Source: Syncephalis plumigaleata (taxonomy: Eukaryota; Zoopagomycota; Zoopagomycetes; Zoopagales; Piptocephalidaceae). Taken from it: a DNA stretch of 64,000 bases. This document shows, one piece after another, positions 11,726-24,240 of the stretch. The DNA lies in assembly GCA_025201365.1 (NCBI GenBank), contig JAIXMF010000001.1, positions 2,046,001 through 2,110,000 on the forward strand. The letters run 5' to 3'. The stretch's first letter is position 1. Each line of letters opens with the position of its first letter. Position numbers and translations under genes: made by a program. Under the pieces are notes generated by a model that was not told the DNA's origin, searched no databases, and saw only the letters and a list, made by a program, of their open reading frames with translations.

Positions 11726-14122
11726 GACGATGATGATGATGATGATGATGGTAACCTAGAAATAGAGTAATGGCAATGGCAAGAGGAATGATATACGTAG
11801 GAGTATTTAAGAAAGAAATGTATACCACTAAGTAATGATATACAGTTAACAAGCAGATAAGAGAATCAAAAGTGATAAATAGATAAATAGATAAATAGGT
11901 AAATAGGTAAATAGATAGATGTACTAGACTGTAACAGTAAAGTTAGCTAATCAAGATAAACTGTAATAAGAAGGAGAGAAAGAAAGATATGTAGACGTGT
12001 GTGTGTAGAGCTATTTGTAACAAGTAAATATGCGCACACAACAACGACTACTATTAGTGAATAGATGAATGTATAGAACTGCTTAATATCGAATAGATTC
12101 CAAATTGTCACGGATTCGTCTGTATTTATAGATTTACTTTGAATATCTGTTATACGAGTTTTAAATAGATTCGTGTGTTCCATTCCTTCTGTAGGCATAG
12201 GTCTGTGTGTATGCTTATTTCATTTCCCGATTAACTCTATTTTTGTTATAGTGTACCAATATCCTTTTCTATTTGGACATCGGGCTTAGCTAGACGTGTC
12301 CAAGCAATTCAAGGCAACAGAGTAACGTCATTCCTTTTTTTAATTTCGCTCGACCTTAACATGCACACACACACATACGCATATATACATGCTACGCACC
12401 CTTTTTCATTGCTCACCTTGTGTATTAACAGAATAGTGCTCGGCTAAGTATCCATAATAGTAAATGACAACAGTTAGTAATAGATAGGTTACATAACCAG
12501 TCTCCAAGCACATGCGGTTGATAGCATGATCAATAATCGTAACAAGCATGTATGATAACATAGTTAGGGGTAAACAAGCCATGATGATACACGTACATGC
12601 ATACATGCATACATATTGATAGAATGATAATAGAATCAATTAACAACCATTATCATCGTATTCACTCACTCACGTATACACTTACACGAGTAGAAAATGA
12701 AAGAATGAGCGATATACCCTACCAGTCTGATAATTTGTCAATCAAGATGGTAACAACAAGGATAGACGGCTAATAATTGATGGATGACTACGAGAGGAGT
12801 GAGAGATAACAGGAGAGAAAAGCACACACACAATTACTAGTATCAGATGATGATGATGATGATGATGATAGGACAAATCCAACGCGTGTTTATCCGGTTA
12901 CTTGTAATAACAATATTAGCTATATAATGCCAACTATGCTTGCTGCTTGGCATACAATCACAAGTACATAGAAGATAGGAAATGGTCCTAGTAGTGTAAA
13001 CCAATCCGCTATTCACTATAATCACTTCCCTACACAATAAACGTGATAATCCTAACCCTGCCAGGTATTAGTTATGAACAACACTATTCTTTCTTTCTTT
13101 CTCTACTATGAACAATAGTAGTAGTAGTAGTAGTAGTACACCACTTGCTATGTGTTATTTAGTTAGCAATAACAATTATATGCTTCCCTCACGCTTCACT
13201 ATGCTATTCTAGTGGATAGTTCTTTCCTATACCACGGAACGAACACGAAACTTAAAAATAACTATTGTATAGCAAAGGCCCGATGAGCAAGCAAGGTGTG
13301 CTAGCGATAACGAGAAGAGCAACACCAGTGTATATCGAACAATACGCGTGGTATGGCTTAGCACGAGGTAAATCTTGAAACAGCACGCAATCAGAATCAC
13401 CGCAACGATAAACGACCACTACAGTACTACAACGGTATGGTCACTAGATTGCCAAGTAATACAGTAGAGCGTGTGTGTGCTTGGTTGTATGTAATAAAAA
13501 ATAGGAAGGAAATACTAGGCGATACAAAGTATCAAGTAAACATGGAAATAGTAGGAATGTTAAAGATGAAGAATGAAATATGTGAATCTAGTCTTCAATG
13601 CTGCAATTGGCGTCATCTATATCTCGCAGTAGCAGTAGTCGCAGTAGCAGTAGTCGCAGCAGCTATTACCATAACATCCAATAGAATCATTGCTTTCTCT
13701 CGCTCTCTCTGTCTTGTTCCAATCCTATACTGAGAGGAATGGTTATTGTTCTATTTTTAGAAACATAGTACTAGCCTATTTCATCATATGAGTTACAACT
13801 TTCTTCTTGTTCATTATTCGTAAATCCATAGGTGAGTGTGAGTAGATGCTAGCCACAAGTGAATACTATCCAAGGCGACAAGCATATGAAGCTCGTCATT
13901 TCCCTGTTGCTCATTCTCTTTGCTAGTATTTAGCATAACAAAGCTTGGCTTAGGATAATATCTAGCCTATACTTTTATTAATTACTATTAGGAATAAATT
14001 ATCAGCATTTTATTTGCAAAGAGATAGTTAATATATGTTTATGTATTTGTATTTGTATATTAGTAGTAGTAGTAGTAGTATCAACACCATAGAGGATTCA
14101 TTCATTCAGCAAATAATATTAA
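11726..14122. promoter_or_regulatory. Intergenic region upstream of PacC copy B with PacC-type motifs
   Basis: About 2.4 kb with no supported gene; short frames near 12406-12639 and 13437-13733 are dominated by simple repeats. GCCAAG occurs (either strand) at 12946, 13451 and 13944, and GCCAGG at 13060, all matching the PacC consensus GCCARG. The region lies between the PacC copy B start and the 3' end of the ASH2 gene, both transcribed to the left. Confidence 0.5.
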
Positions 14123-17100
14123 TTAATGATTGTTGTCTTGCTCGTCATTAGTAGATGACATTTCGTGCTTTAATATATCATCTGTTGTATTGATATCACT
14201 ATTAGCATGTTTAACTAGAGCTGATGTTTCATGATGGGTTGGCTTAGTATTACTATCGCTGTCCTCCTTTTCTTCTTCTTCCTCCTCTTCTTTCGATGTT
14301 TCTATTTTTATCTCGGTATTTGGTGATGCTAATGCTACTTCTAATGGTAATGCTGCAGATGAAGATGCTGATGTTGAAGATGATGATGATGAAGAGGATG
14401 AGGGTATGAGTGTCCTATTGGATGTCGTTTCTATCTCGAGTTCAGACATGGCTCGTAGTGTTATGCCGCCATTAGGTAATGATGCGACAGAGGGTGGATA
14501 AGTAAAATGTGGACCGAAATTAACCGATACTTTTCCATTCATGTAACATGAAATAGCTGGATAATAACGACCTATTGTAATAATAGTATAGGAATAATTA
14601 GTATTTCGTAAGTATATACATCACATATAAACTATATACACTTGCCTAGGAATATATCGGTAAAGGCAGTACCTACTAATACACCATTGATATAGTAGCG
14701 TAACTCGCTGCCTTTTATCCGAGGCATGACTGTCTCACCCATCGTTGTTGTTGTTGTAGTAGTAGTAGTAGTAGTAGTAGTCACATCATCTATCGTGATA
14801 GATATTCCGATTTCGGTCGAGGATATCGAAAATGCTCGTAATCTGCACCGAACTTCCAACGGCGACTCTCCAAATCGGCCTTTTCCGCATCATTAAGTGG
14901 TGGTATATACAACAGTACTCCTAGTACATCGCCCGGTTCTATCAAATACAGATTAATCCTAGTCCATTAATCCTCTTTTAACAATAATCATTACCTGCAT
15001 AACCTTTATCATCGCCCATCATACGCCCCATAGATTGATGGAATACAGTGCCGGGTCGTGCACGATACGCATAACTGAAATGATCCATACCGCATGGTCC
15101 TTGTAGATCTCCGGATATTTGCGACCATCCGATACGTGCATTGCTGGTAGGCGTGTCACCCTCGAATCGTGCCTCGTAATACCATAAACCCTCGGATACA
15201 CTATGGGTTGCTTTAGCCATACGATAACCCTAGCATAGGATATAACAATCATTATAGGTTAGCAAATGAACACTGCTAATATAATGGCTACATTACCTTT
15301 TCATTCGATGTTAGTGTACCATCATCTGATACGTAGACTCGTGATGCCGTATGCGTCGGTTGTTTAGATAATCTTACAGGACCACCTGGATTATCCAGAT
15401 CTGGATACATCGCTATATATATATATATGTATGTAACTAGTAAATGAGTGACCCTATTCATTATACAGTATATTCATTGTTACCTATTGTCTCATTTATA
15501 TCGATGGTGGTAGTAATTGTAGTAGTGGCAGTGGTAGCTGGATTAGATTTATTCGATTTCGCTTCTGATTTCATTCGTTTATACTTTGTGGCTGATTCGC
15601 CCTTCTAATGAAATATATTACAGTATATTACAGTAAGCAAATTATCATATTATATAAAGTGATCGATTGACTTACACTTTTCGTATCATCAGAATCTGCT
15701 CGTTTACGTGATGCATTTCTTTCCAGTTCAACACCAGTTACTGCACTATCTGTTGTATCGTGTACCGTCTGTCCCTCCTTCTCTTTCTCTTCCTTTGATG
15801 TAAACAATGTTAATTCACCCGATGGTAGAATATCATAGGCTGCTTCTCGTTGCGGACATCCTCTGAGGTGGGATACGTTGCAGGGAATTGATTTGTCATG
15901 TTCAATGCCCATAATCCTATACATCATATATACACACCATATATATATATATATATATATATTTGTATTTGTCAGTCTATTCCATTACATTTTATGAATG
16001 CTTCATTACCTGGACGTCCAAATGTCTCTTCACCCGAGACAAATCGCTCTTCTTTACATCCGGCTCTTAGTGCATCATACACTTTATCCTCCCATGTTTC
16101 TACTGGATCATGCTCCAACAACCAGAATTGCTCCCATCTCGAATCGATCAAGGCGCAAATATCATGCCTCGTCGTAAAGTAGACACGTCCATCTTGCATC
16201 GGATCGCGTTCCTTCCACGGTGACATGTGCGATAATGTAAATAATGCCACATGAACACCTCCACCCTACCATCACCATTATCATCATATTAGTTAATATA
16301 CTAGTCATTTGATCTACACCACTTACCATGTCAGTTGTACACGCTGGAATGTTTCATGACCAGGTCCTCCACCACAATCAGCACATATGAAATAAAAGAA
16401 ATTGTCACCGGGTAGAATGGCCTTCCAATAACGATGAGCAATAGGTAAACAGTCTAGATATCTATGAGTAACTAATATTACAATTACTATAATCTACTTA
16501 CCAAGATGATACCGTATATGACAACGATGACAAACAACCATTGGACGTCGTAATCTACAATAACAAATAAAAATATCAATACTCGTTATTGTTATTACTA
16601 ATCGTATGCTAATTACGTTTGTCGTTCACGATTACAATAACAACGACGTAGTTTATTTCGTCGTGTTCCACCCGTATTCCTTGATTCAATCGGTGTCTCC
16701 ATAGGTTTATTACCATTAGATTCGGTAACTCTACTGATTGAGATACATCATGGCTCGTTGTATTATCGAGTATATTAGTAGTGGTAATCGATAATGTTGC
16801 GTCAATGACATCTGCTTCTATCTTTACTGAATGCATCATGTTATCATCCTCATCCTCATTATTCATTTGTTGTTGTTCTAGTTTTATGTGTGATGCCACT
16901 ACATTCTCATTACTAGATGATTGTATATCGTAGTATTCTCCATTGACTCATTCGTTTCGATGACATCAGTTGTTGTTGCTACTATAGTTGTCTCTTCAAT
17001 GTCATCGATATTCACATCAATCTCTTCTGATTCTGTATTCTTAATAGTGGTTGTAATGGTGATTGGTTCGAGTATCTTTTCGGTTGCTTCATCTACGCTA

Positions 17101-17813
17101 GCTTCCATTAGTTCCGCGTCTAATTCTCGTTCTAGCGTATCAATATCTACATCCATTGCTTCCGGATCTTCTGCCTGTTGATCTGTAACGTTTTCCACAT
17201 CAATATTGGATTCAGCCTCACTTTCTACCGTAGTACTAATCGCTACTTTCACATGTGTGTCATCTAGTTGATTCATAGATGACTTTTGCTCCAATCAGCA
17301 ATATTAGTAGTAGTAGTAGTAGTAGATGATTCAACATCAACCACATCTACCGGTGCTACTTCCTCCGTAATTATCGATGTTGTCTCTACTTTACTGGATG
17401 TTGCCGCAGTTGTTTCTGTTGGTGATGGTAATAGATCCATACCACCGGCTGCCAGTTGCAATAATAAAGATGCACCTTCATCGTCTCTTTCCCGTTCTGC
17501 TGCTGCTTTTGCCTCTGCTTCCGCTATCATGATTATTCCATTTAGTATATCTGTATTGCTACTATTATTTGTAGTCTGCCTTACCTGAATCAGGCAAATC
17601 CTCTTTGATTAGAGGAGTGGCATTCGTGCTAGCAGCTAAGGAATCCTCACTTTCATTAGTAGCGGACACGTTCCTAGACTTGTTCTCGTCAACGGTGGCC
17701 GTAGCAAGTCGATTCTCAGTCTCTTCCGTCTCATCGCTAAACGAGTAGTTGCTCTCCTCCTCACTGAGACTCGCTCTCTCTTTTGTAGGACTAATGAGCG
17801 CTGAAATGTCCAT
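14123..17813 (-). CDS. ASH2: ASH2-like COMPASS subunit (atypical PHD, winged helix, SPRY)
   Basis: Eleven exons: 17813-17585, 17523-16617, 16554-16502, 16453-16327, 16265-16010, 15916-15676, 15604-15484, 15412-15297, 15229-14995, 14938-14646, 14571-14123. ASH2 is a core subunit of Set1/COMPASS histone H3K4 methyltransferase. Evidence in order: an acidic N-terminal extension of about 340 residues; an atypical PHD (RCYCNRERQ, CHRCHIRYHLDC, CADC); a winged helix (VALFTLSHMSPWKE, RFVSGEETFGRPG); then SPRY (NPGGPVRLSK, SEGLWYYEARFEG, RIGWSQISGDLQGP, PRIKGSELRYYINGVLVGTAF, YYPAISCYMNGKVSVNFGP). The tail is low complexity. The intron after exon 10 is GC-AG. The frame must change near 17286, 16938, 16735, 16258, 15846 and 14805; each place is explained by one lost base, often in a short homopolymer, and the flanking sequences then fit the family. 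I read these as assembly errors. Confidence 0.9.
15939..15962. repeat. (AT)n microsatellite in ASH2 intron
   Basis: An AT tract of about twelve units inside the fifth intron of the ASH2 gene. Confidence 0.9.
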
Positions 17814-18519
17814 AAGAATCCTCTAGTGTATCACTTGACTATAGGACAATAACATATGAAAGAAACGATAAACGTGTACGTGTTGTGTGTGTGTGTGTGA
17901 GTGGTTGATTGAGTGATTGAGTGAATGTAAAAATCAATACACGTTCTTCATTCCACATCATCACGCAATTCTATCCGTATTCATTTGTTTATTTTCAACT
18001 AAGCATATGATATGCATATACAGCATGAAGAATGTTAGACATTATACGCACATGTTATAACCAGACTTAGTTTCAACGTATTTTTTATAGTTGAATGTGT
18101 TTGTATGTGTGAGTGATATATCGGCACGAAAAAATGAAATGGACGCGAATCATACAATCATCAAAATAAAAAGTAACAACGATGCTTGTATGAATTCTTC
18201 ATATATTGACTGAATAGAAACAAGTGGGCTGTATACCGTGACAAAATAAACATAAACATGCAACATAAGCGATATATAGATTAGTGAAGAAGTAGCAGCA
18301 GTAATAGCAATAGTAATATAATCCCTTAGAAAAAGAGATTAACGATTAACTTGTACGTATATATGCTGATGACATACTACCATACCATTCCTTACTAACT
18401 TACTAGCTAGCTAACTAACTAACTATCTTCTTACTAGATCTATATAGGCCAACATTTACCGCATGTGTCAATTATCTTGTCGCAGCAGACAGTCCACTAT
18501 CATCACACTTCACGCTTTC
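17814..18519. other. Intergenic region between the KH gene and ASH2
   Basis: About 700 bp, AT-rich with short GT and GA tracts; no coding sequence seen. It must hold the KH-gene 3'-UTR and the ASH2 promoter, since both genes are read leftward. Confidence 0.7.
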
Positions 18520-19809
18520 TTATTGCGCTTCTTCATTCACTAATGATCCAGAACGTAGACGGGAGCTCTTTTCAATCTCCAGCTGCTGATACAAAAGATA
18601 TAGAGCCTTTTCGTTGGACTCGGCCGTACCAGTAATGGTGAACATACGGTCGTTGCTGTCGTCGGAGGTCGCCTTGGCAATACTGATACGACTGCCGCTC
18701 AGACGACGAATGTCCGAGATGCGCTTACCGTTCTTGCCAATAATGCAGCCAACGTAGTCGGATGGAATCGAGATGTGCTGCGTGCGCATCACTTGAAGGT
18801 AGGGATCGCGTTCTGGATCGTAGTGGGCCGTTTCATAAAGGGGACGGGCAGCAAAGTCAGCGCCGTGTCCGGTACGTGGTACACGTGGAAACATGATACG
18901 ATCACCAAACAACATACCTCCAGCCGTCACAGAGGTGTTGACGCCAGCAGTAAGACGAGCTGCCGGATTATAATGAACGGTACCAGCACCGCGTTCGGCA
19001 TCTTCAATAAGGCATTTGCCAATCTCCCAGACGGCAACGCGGATAGAGTCGACCATGCCTTGCACGTCGACGACACGCTCGGTAGATTGTGGTAGCATCT
19101 CTTTGTTGGCTACCATACGGGCGCCAGATACATCCTGGATATGCTTGATCTTCATACCCTGACGACCAATAATGGTGCCCATTAGGTTGTGCGAGATGAG
19201 TAGACGCACGGTGGCAATGGTGCCAGTAGGCGCGACACCCTCTACCGTTTGGGGTGTAATCGGGTTCTCGAGCATCGTTTGGGCAATAAGCGAGTAAGCC
19301 TAGTGTTTTCATTATTATTGTTATTGTTATGGTTATGGTTATTACATATTCTTTCATCTTAGCTAATAATCAACGTGTTTACAACGTACCTTTGCTACGC
19401 CATCAAGGGTACCTGAGACTGTAAGAACACGATCCTGTACACCGGGTACTACTTTGGAGACACCGGCTTTAACGCCGGTTTGCTCACGTAGCTCGGCCAC
19501 ATTACGACCTGCCTTGCCAATGATGACACCAGCCTCCTTGGTGGTGACAAGGGCACGTAGAGTCAATTCAGAGTTGCCGTCGGCTTCGACTTTGTTCTCG
19601 TCGCCGCCTTCAGCGTGAGACTCTTCACCGGCTGTTTGATCGGCTGGCGTACCATCTGGGCTGGCATTTTCAGAGCCACTAACATTGAGATTATTCAATT
19701 GGGCGGTAGCATCATCCACGGAAGCATTATTCTGTTGAGTGGCAGGCACAGCCGCAGCAGTGGTGGTGGTAGTAGTGGCGGTAGTTGTATCAGCAGTTTG
19801 TTCTGACAT
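18520..19809 (-). CDS. Triple-KH RNA-binding protein (poly(C)-binding/Pbp2-Rnc1 type), 399 aa
   Basis: Two exons, 19809-19390 and 19299-18520 (phase 0 intron GTACGT...CACTAG), give 399 codons without a break. Three type-I KH domains are visible at about residues 82-148, 167-238 and 313-382. Each has an intact GXXG loop: GKAG, GRQG and GKNG, each preceded by the I-I-G signature (VIIG, TIIG, CIIG). The 80-residue N-terminus is Thr/Ala/Asp-rich and disordered. This layout matches the fungal Rnc1/Pbp2/Hek2 and animal PCBP/hnRNP-K family, which bind C- or U-rich single-stranded RNA to control mRNA stability, localisation or translation. The exact orthologue is not decided. GC content and codon use are more even than in its neighbours, as expected of a well-expressed gene. 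Confidence 0.92.
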
Positions 19810-21925
19810 GATGTCTATATACGAATGAATGATCAGATCAGTTTAGTATACAGTTATAACAGTAAATATACTCTGAATCAAGTTACTTGCCTTGTTTTTT
19901 TGTAAAAAAGAATAGATCGTTCGGTCGTTCAGTTGCCGGTTAAAGGGGCAAGGAAAGATAGACACAGGAAGTGAGTAGAGAGAATCAGAGAGTTCAATAC
20001 AAACCCTCACCTACACACAAAGAGAGAAAGAGAAAGAGAGAGAAAGTAAAAAAAAGATAGAAAGGAGTTGGATAGACACAAATAAGCACTGGATAATCTA
20101 AGTGCGTTTATAAGGTCAGATTGGATGAATAGCGTAGAAAAAGAAGAAAAAGACTAGTCGCTATGATAGAGAGAGAGAAAGAGAGAGAAAGAGAAAGAGA
20201 GTGTGTGTAGTAACGAAGATCCTACCGGCAGTTGATAGTAACAAGTAGCAAATAAACACAGATGCAAGCAAACAAAGGTAGTAGTAGTAGTAGTAGTAGT
20301 AGTAATTTAATAAGTGAGCGGATAGACCAAGGAACTAGTAGTTAGTTAGACGTGAAAGAACGACAAGTTCACGTATAAGTTAAACCGCAAACTAGAATCA
20401 CAACGACGACGACGACGACAGCAATAGCAACTCTCACGATCACCTTCCAACAGACAGACAAATGGATGTAGCGGTTAGATGAGCAGGGTGACGAGGAGAG
20501 AAGGACGATAAGGAAACGGAAGAGAGAGAAGAGAGAGTGAAAAGAGAGTGGTGTGACGGCGGTGACGACAGCGACGACGACAAGAGTGTGAAAGCGTTGA
20601 ATATGAAGCGGAAGGCAACGAGAAAGAGAGACGCGAAGAAGCGAAAAGGAAAGAGAGGAGGAGAGAGTAGCCTGTGATGGTAGAAACTGTGAGATTTGAA
20701 ATGAACGAACGAGAGAATCACAACTGCGCAAGCACCCATCCACACACGCACACACACACACATTCACTCTCTCCTCATATCTAGTAGTATTGAGAAAAAT
20801 AATGGGAGAATGGGAAGTGGAACTACCTCATCACATCCATCACTGCTTTGCATCTTTTTTTGCTATTGTTGTGAAGACGAGGCGAAAGGAGTGTGAAAGC
20901 AAAAGATGATGTCGTTGGCATCATTGGCATGTGCTATTGTTGCTATTGCTGTTGTCATCATCACTGTTCTAAGTGTGCGTGTGTATGTGTGTGTACGTAT
21001 GGTTGTGCAGTTGTGCGCACGTTTCCTTCTCTGATGCAAGTGAGTCGAGTCAAGTGATATCGAGTATGCATGCATCTAGGTAGGATTGACCGAAATGATC
21101 TGTACCCCACATGATTGTTACGTAGAAAAGAGCGAGCAATCAGCAATCAGCCACGTAGATTAAGATGACATGATGACATGATCCTATTTAATTTATAACT
21201 GTTAAACAGTAAGATGATGAAAGGAGAATGGCATATGACATATTGTAGACATAAAGTAGATTACATTGAACATTGGAATATTGCATTCCAAGGTGACATG
21301 GTGCATGTTTATTATGCATGCAACATCATACAAACCAGTAGAAAGCATGAGGTACTGATAGATGACAAGAAGGAAGTATTGAGCAGCGTAATCCAGTTTA
21401 TCATTACTAGTTTATATATCTATTTATGATCAAGTATCATATACTATAGTGATGCTTACTAAATTATTAGAGAGAGAGAGAGATACGTTAGAGCAATCAA
21501 CTGAAATCAACCACGAATAACTTTGTTTTACAAAATTTATCCAGCCGATTAACACAGCTAGTCTTTTGCAGTTTATTAATAAATAGATTTATACAATTGT
21601 TAACACCATTATCGCATTGCTATTACTATTGAGTAGTTGTCATTGCCCTAGCAGTTGAGGGTTATCGCATTACACATCTAAATACGTAAGGTTTATCATC
21701 ATAGCTATTATTTATTATACAAACAAATGGCCAACTGCGTTCATCAGAGGAAAAGCCTTGTATTTCACGATCACCCTTTTTACATCGATTGCTATTGACA
21801 TCGCTTATGTTTGACATTTATACACAATCAATGAGCATTTGTTTGCTCTCTACCATATAAAATCATTCAAACAAATGGTTTATTTCATTTTGGTTGAATC
21901 TTAATCGTAGCAAGTAGGCTATTCT
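19810..21925. other. Intergenic region; purine-rich block upstream of the KH gene
   Basis: From about 19.95 to 20.75 kb the plus strand is strongly purine-rich (GAGA, GAAAGA), so the sense strand of the leftward KH gene is CT-rich, a common fungal promoter/leader feature. An (AGT)n tract lies at about 20279-20303. Open frames here are low-complexity products of this skew. The segment nearest 21.6 kb carries a dispersed repeat, listed separately. No gene seen. Confidence 0.6.
21572..21662 (-). repeat. Dispersed repeat, inverted copy 1 (about 90 bp)
   Basis: Read on the minus strand it matches 30080-30170 (plus) at roughly 90 percent by eye, sharing CCCTCAACTGCTAGGG and AATGGTGTTAACAATTGT. Its second half also matches about 28932-28975 (plus). 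It lies 3' of the pseudokinase-like gene. Confidence 0.8.
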
Positions 21926-23641
21926 TTAGCCTTGCTTTCCACTTATTAGGTCATATTGGGTAGTAAGTACGAACTTTATCATCATACTAGATGGTTTAGT
22001 TTCGCCCATTTCTTTCATTAAATCTTTCAGGGCTTCTCGTTTCTTGTTGTATTTCGCAAGCTCATCGGGTGTAATAGTGGGACCAGGAGTAAAGTTTATG
22101 GCTAGTTTTTTTCCGTAGTAGGAAAATAGTGAGTCGATAAAAGCGCTAGTGCTTCGAACATCATTAATAAAAGAGTTATAGATTGCTGTTAATCTAGATG
22201 TTGGAGAAAAATCGGGATTGAACTGCAGTTCTATGATATCCTCGTTGACAGTTGCACGATCAAAGTGGAGCAGTTTGATGCCATACACCTGCCCCATACC
22301 ATCCTCAGCAATCATAATATCTGTTATGACAGTGGTTAGTTTCATTCATATAATAAAAGCAATGACTTACTTCTTACTATAATACTGCTGGACATGACTC
22401 CTACTTCATTAAGAGATACAATAGCTAAACATTGTTATGATTAGCGCTATTATTCAAATCGTTGCTTCTACTGATATACGTACCATCCATGATTCGAGCA
22501 ACTATGCTCGGTAGTTGTTTAGTCGAAGCAAATGTAGACATTCGTCCAAGGAAAGATTCCATGTTTTCATATTTACGGGGCTGCTCAAATACAAAGCATC
22601 CAATTTCCTTATCTGCCGTTTGGCCATTAGCTATACGCTTAAATAAAATAGCGTCTAATTTCTGTTTATTATACGGAGCGTTTATTCTATCGACATACTA
22701 GATAACAATAATAACAATGATAGTGTAAGTCAATGATATCAAATATTATAGCTGTAACTTACATCATAGAATCTCTTTGCATTTGCATATAGCCCGCTTC
22801 CCTTGTAACAAGCTACAAGGGCATCTTTATTGCCCCACCTCATTTCCTTGTGATGTCGGACAATTCCAAGACCATGTGGCCATTGGATCGGTTCAAGATT
22901 ATACTTCTTGGGAACAACTATATATAAACGCTCAGCCCCTTGATTTACAGTCGTACCTAGAGTTATCTCCTCTGGTGGTTGAGGGTTACTTGGAAGTACC
23001 GGAAGCGTTGATCCAACTACATTATTCCAGTTATTGCTTCCAAGTTGCATATTTGTATTTGGTTGCTGATTCCATTGTTGTCCTGCCATTGGCATTTGAT
23101 TCAGGTTGTTATTGATGAATGATGGTGGTGTACCCCGCATATCCATGCCATTCGTGTGATGAGGTAACATCATACAACACAGAGTGTGATTGCAGATAAT
23201 GAAGTCGTGTTGTATTTCATGGTTATCCCGGTCGAGTAACTTGTGATATGTCGTCAATAAACTTGGTTCTTGTAGCCACACTTGTGCTGATCTATATCGA
23301 TGACTAGTGCAGTGTATTGCGTATACTAAATGGAATGGCTCAAACGCGTAGTTCTATGAGGAGACTTGACTACGGCAAACTGAAGAGGAGAAGGCGTACA
23401 CTACTATCAATAGCTAACGGTTGACATTTTCGATAGCCTACTTATAGCTATAGATGCAATGATAAAATTCTAAGCTTCTTACAGTGACACATGCAGCCCA
23501 TAAGGTACGCGTGTCATCCGCCATATTTGAACTGAACCATGATTGCAAATATTTGTTTTTGGATGCCATGCTAAAATTTGCCGATAAAGTACTCATTAAG
23601 AATGCTCCATGGACCATTTGGAAAATAAAAATGGATACCAT
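21926..23641 (-). CDS. Pseudokinase-like protein, about 470 aa
   Basis: Five exons: 23641-23483, 23353-22763, 22697-22484, 22424-22371, 22320-21926, all with consensus splice sites and compatible phases (471 codons with stop). The C-terminal half looks like a degenerate protein kinase: a possible beta-3 lysine (LFKRIANG), a hinge-like stretch (CFVFEQPRKYENMESFLG), then GVMSSSIIVRNIMI where HRDxKxxN is expected, and IKLLHFDRAT where DFG is expected. The catalytic Asp and the DFG Asp are both missing, so activity is unlikely; the Asn is kept. The first 25 residues are hydrophobic and could target the protein to a membrane or outside, but an acceptor-like site directly before the ATG leaves room for an upstream exon. 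A Gln/Asn/Pro-rich linker lies in the middle. Family inference only; the substrate or partner is unknown. Confidence 0.65.
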
Positions 23642-23699
23642 CTATAAATAAATGCAGCGTGCAACATAAGCAATCCATAACTAGCGGTCCAGTATCTGT

Positions 23700-23812
23700 T
23701 GTGAGCAGTACCCTATGCGCCCTATAAGAGTACTTTACGCCCTCGCCATGCTCGCTAAGAAGTACCTCATATGCCCAGCATGAATATCGAATACCTTACG
23801 CGTCATGTACGA
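23700..23812. repeat. Degenerate tandem repeat, period about 28 bp
   Basis: Four imperfect units each hold an AGTACYYTA/AATACCTTA-like core followed by a GCGCCC or GCCCTCGCC-like stretch (AGTACCCTATGCGCCC, AGTACTTTACGCCC, AAGTACCTCATATGCCC, AATACCTTACGCG). They lie directly upstream of the pseudokinase-like gene. Confidence 0.5.
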
Positions 23813-23990
23813 TCCAAACCACTCGCTATGCTCTATCCACTTCCTTCCTATATTGAGTAATGCCAACCATATGAACAATGACTTCCTATGAAATTGAACT
23901 ATGTTTATTTTTTACGCTTCACAATGATAACTGCATTCCGGCAGTTGTGTAAGCAAATTCAATTTTTAATTGTTTCCTAATAAACTACAG

Positions 23991-24240
23991 GATAAACAAT
24001 GTAATAAACAAGCAATAACTAGTAGACTGACTGATTTGACACGAACGAGCAAGGAATGAGCAAGGAAGGTGCATGAACATGTATGCCAGTTTATTGAAGA
24101 AGTAGTGTGTGTTTGCAGGTAGATAGAGTATGTAAATGGCAGTAAACAAATAAAAATACAAATAAAAGCATGACGTAATGGTGGCATGCAAACAGATGAC
24201 GGAAAAGAGTGGTAAAAGTAAAGGTGCATATACAACGAGA
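23991..24240 (-). repeat. Dispersed repeat of about 250 bp, left copy of an inverted pair
   Basis: On the minus strand this matches about 28440-28690 (plus) at roughly 85-90 percent by eye. Shared stretches include CCACTCTTTTCCGTCATCTG, TTTACTGCCAT and CATTCCTTGCTCGTTCGTG. Neither copy has a long conserved reading frame. The element type is unknown. Confidence 0.8.

Noticed and set aside
13437-13733. A 98-residue plus-strand frame with a membrane-like Val/Ala stretch
   Set aside because: The hydrophobic part comes from a GCAGTAGTC tandem repeat; no start context or conserved feature supports it.
20369-20767. A 132-residue minus-strand frame with poly-Val and Cys-rich text
   Set aside because: It is the translation of a purine/pyrimidine-skewed tract with GAC and GA repeats upstream of the KH gene; no protein-like composition and no domain.
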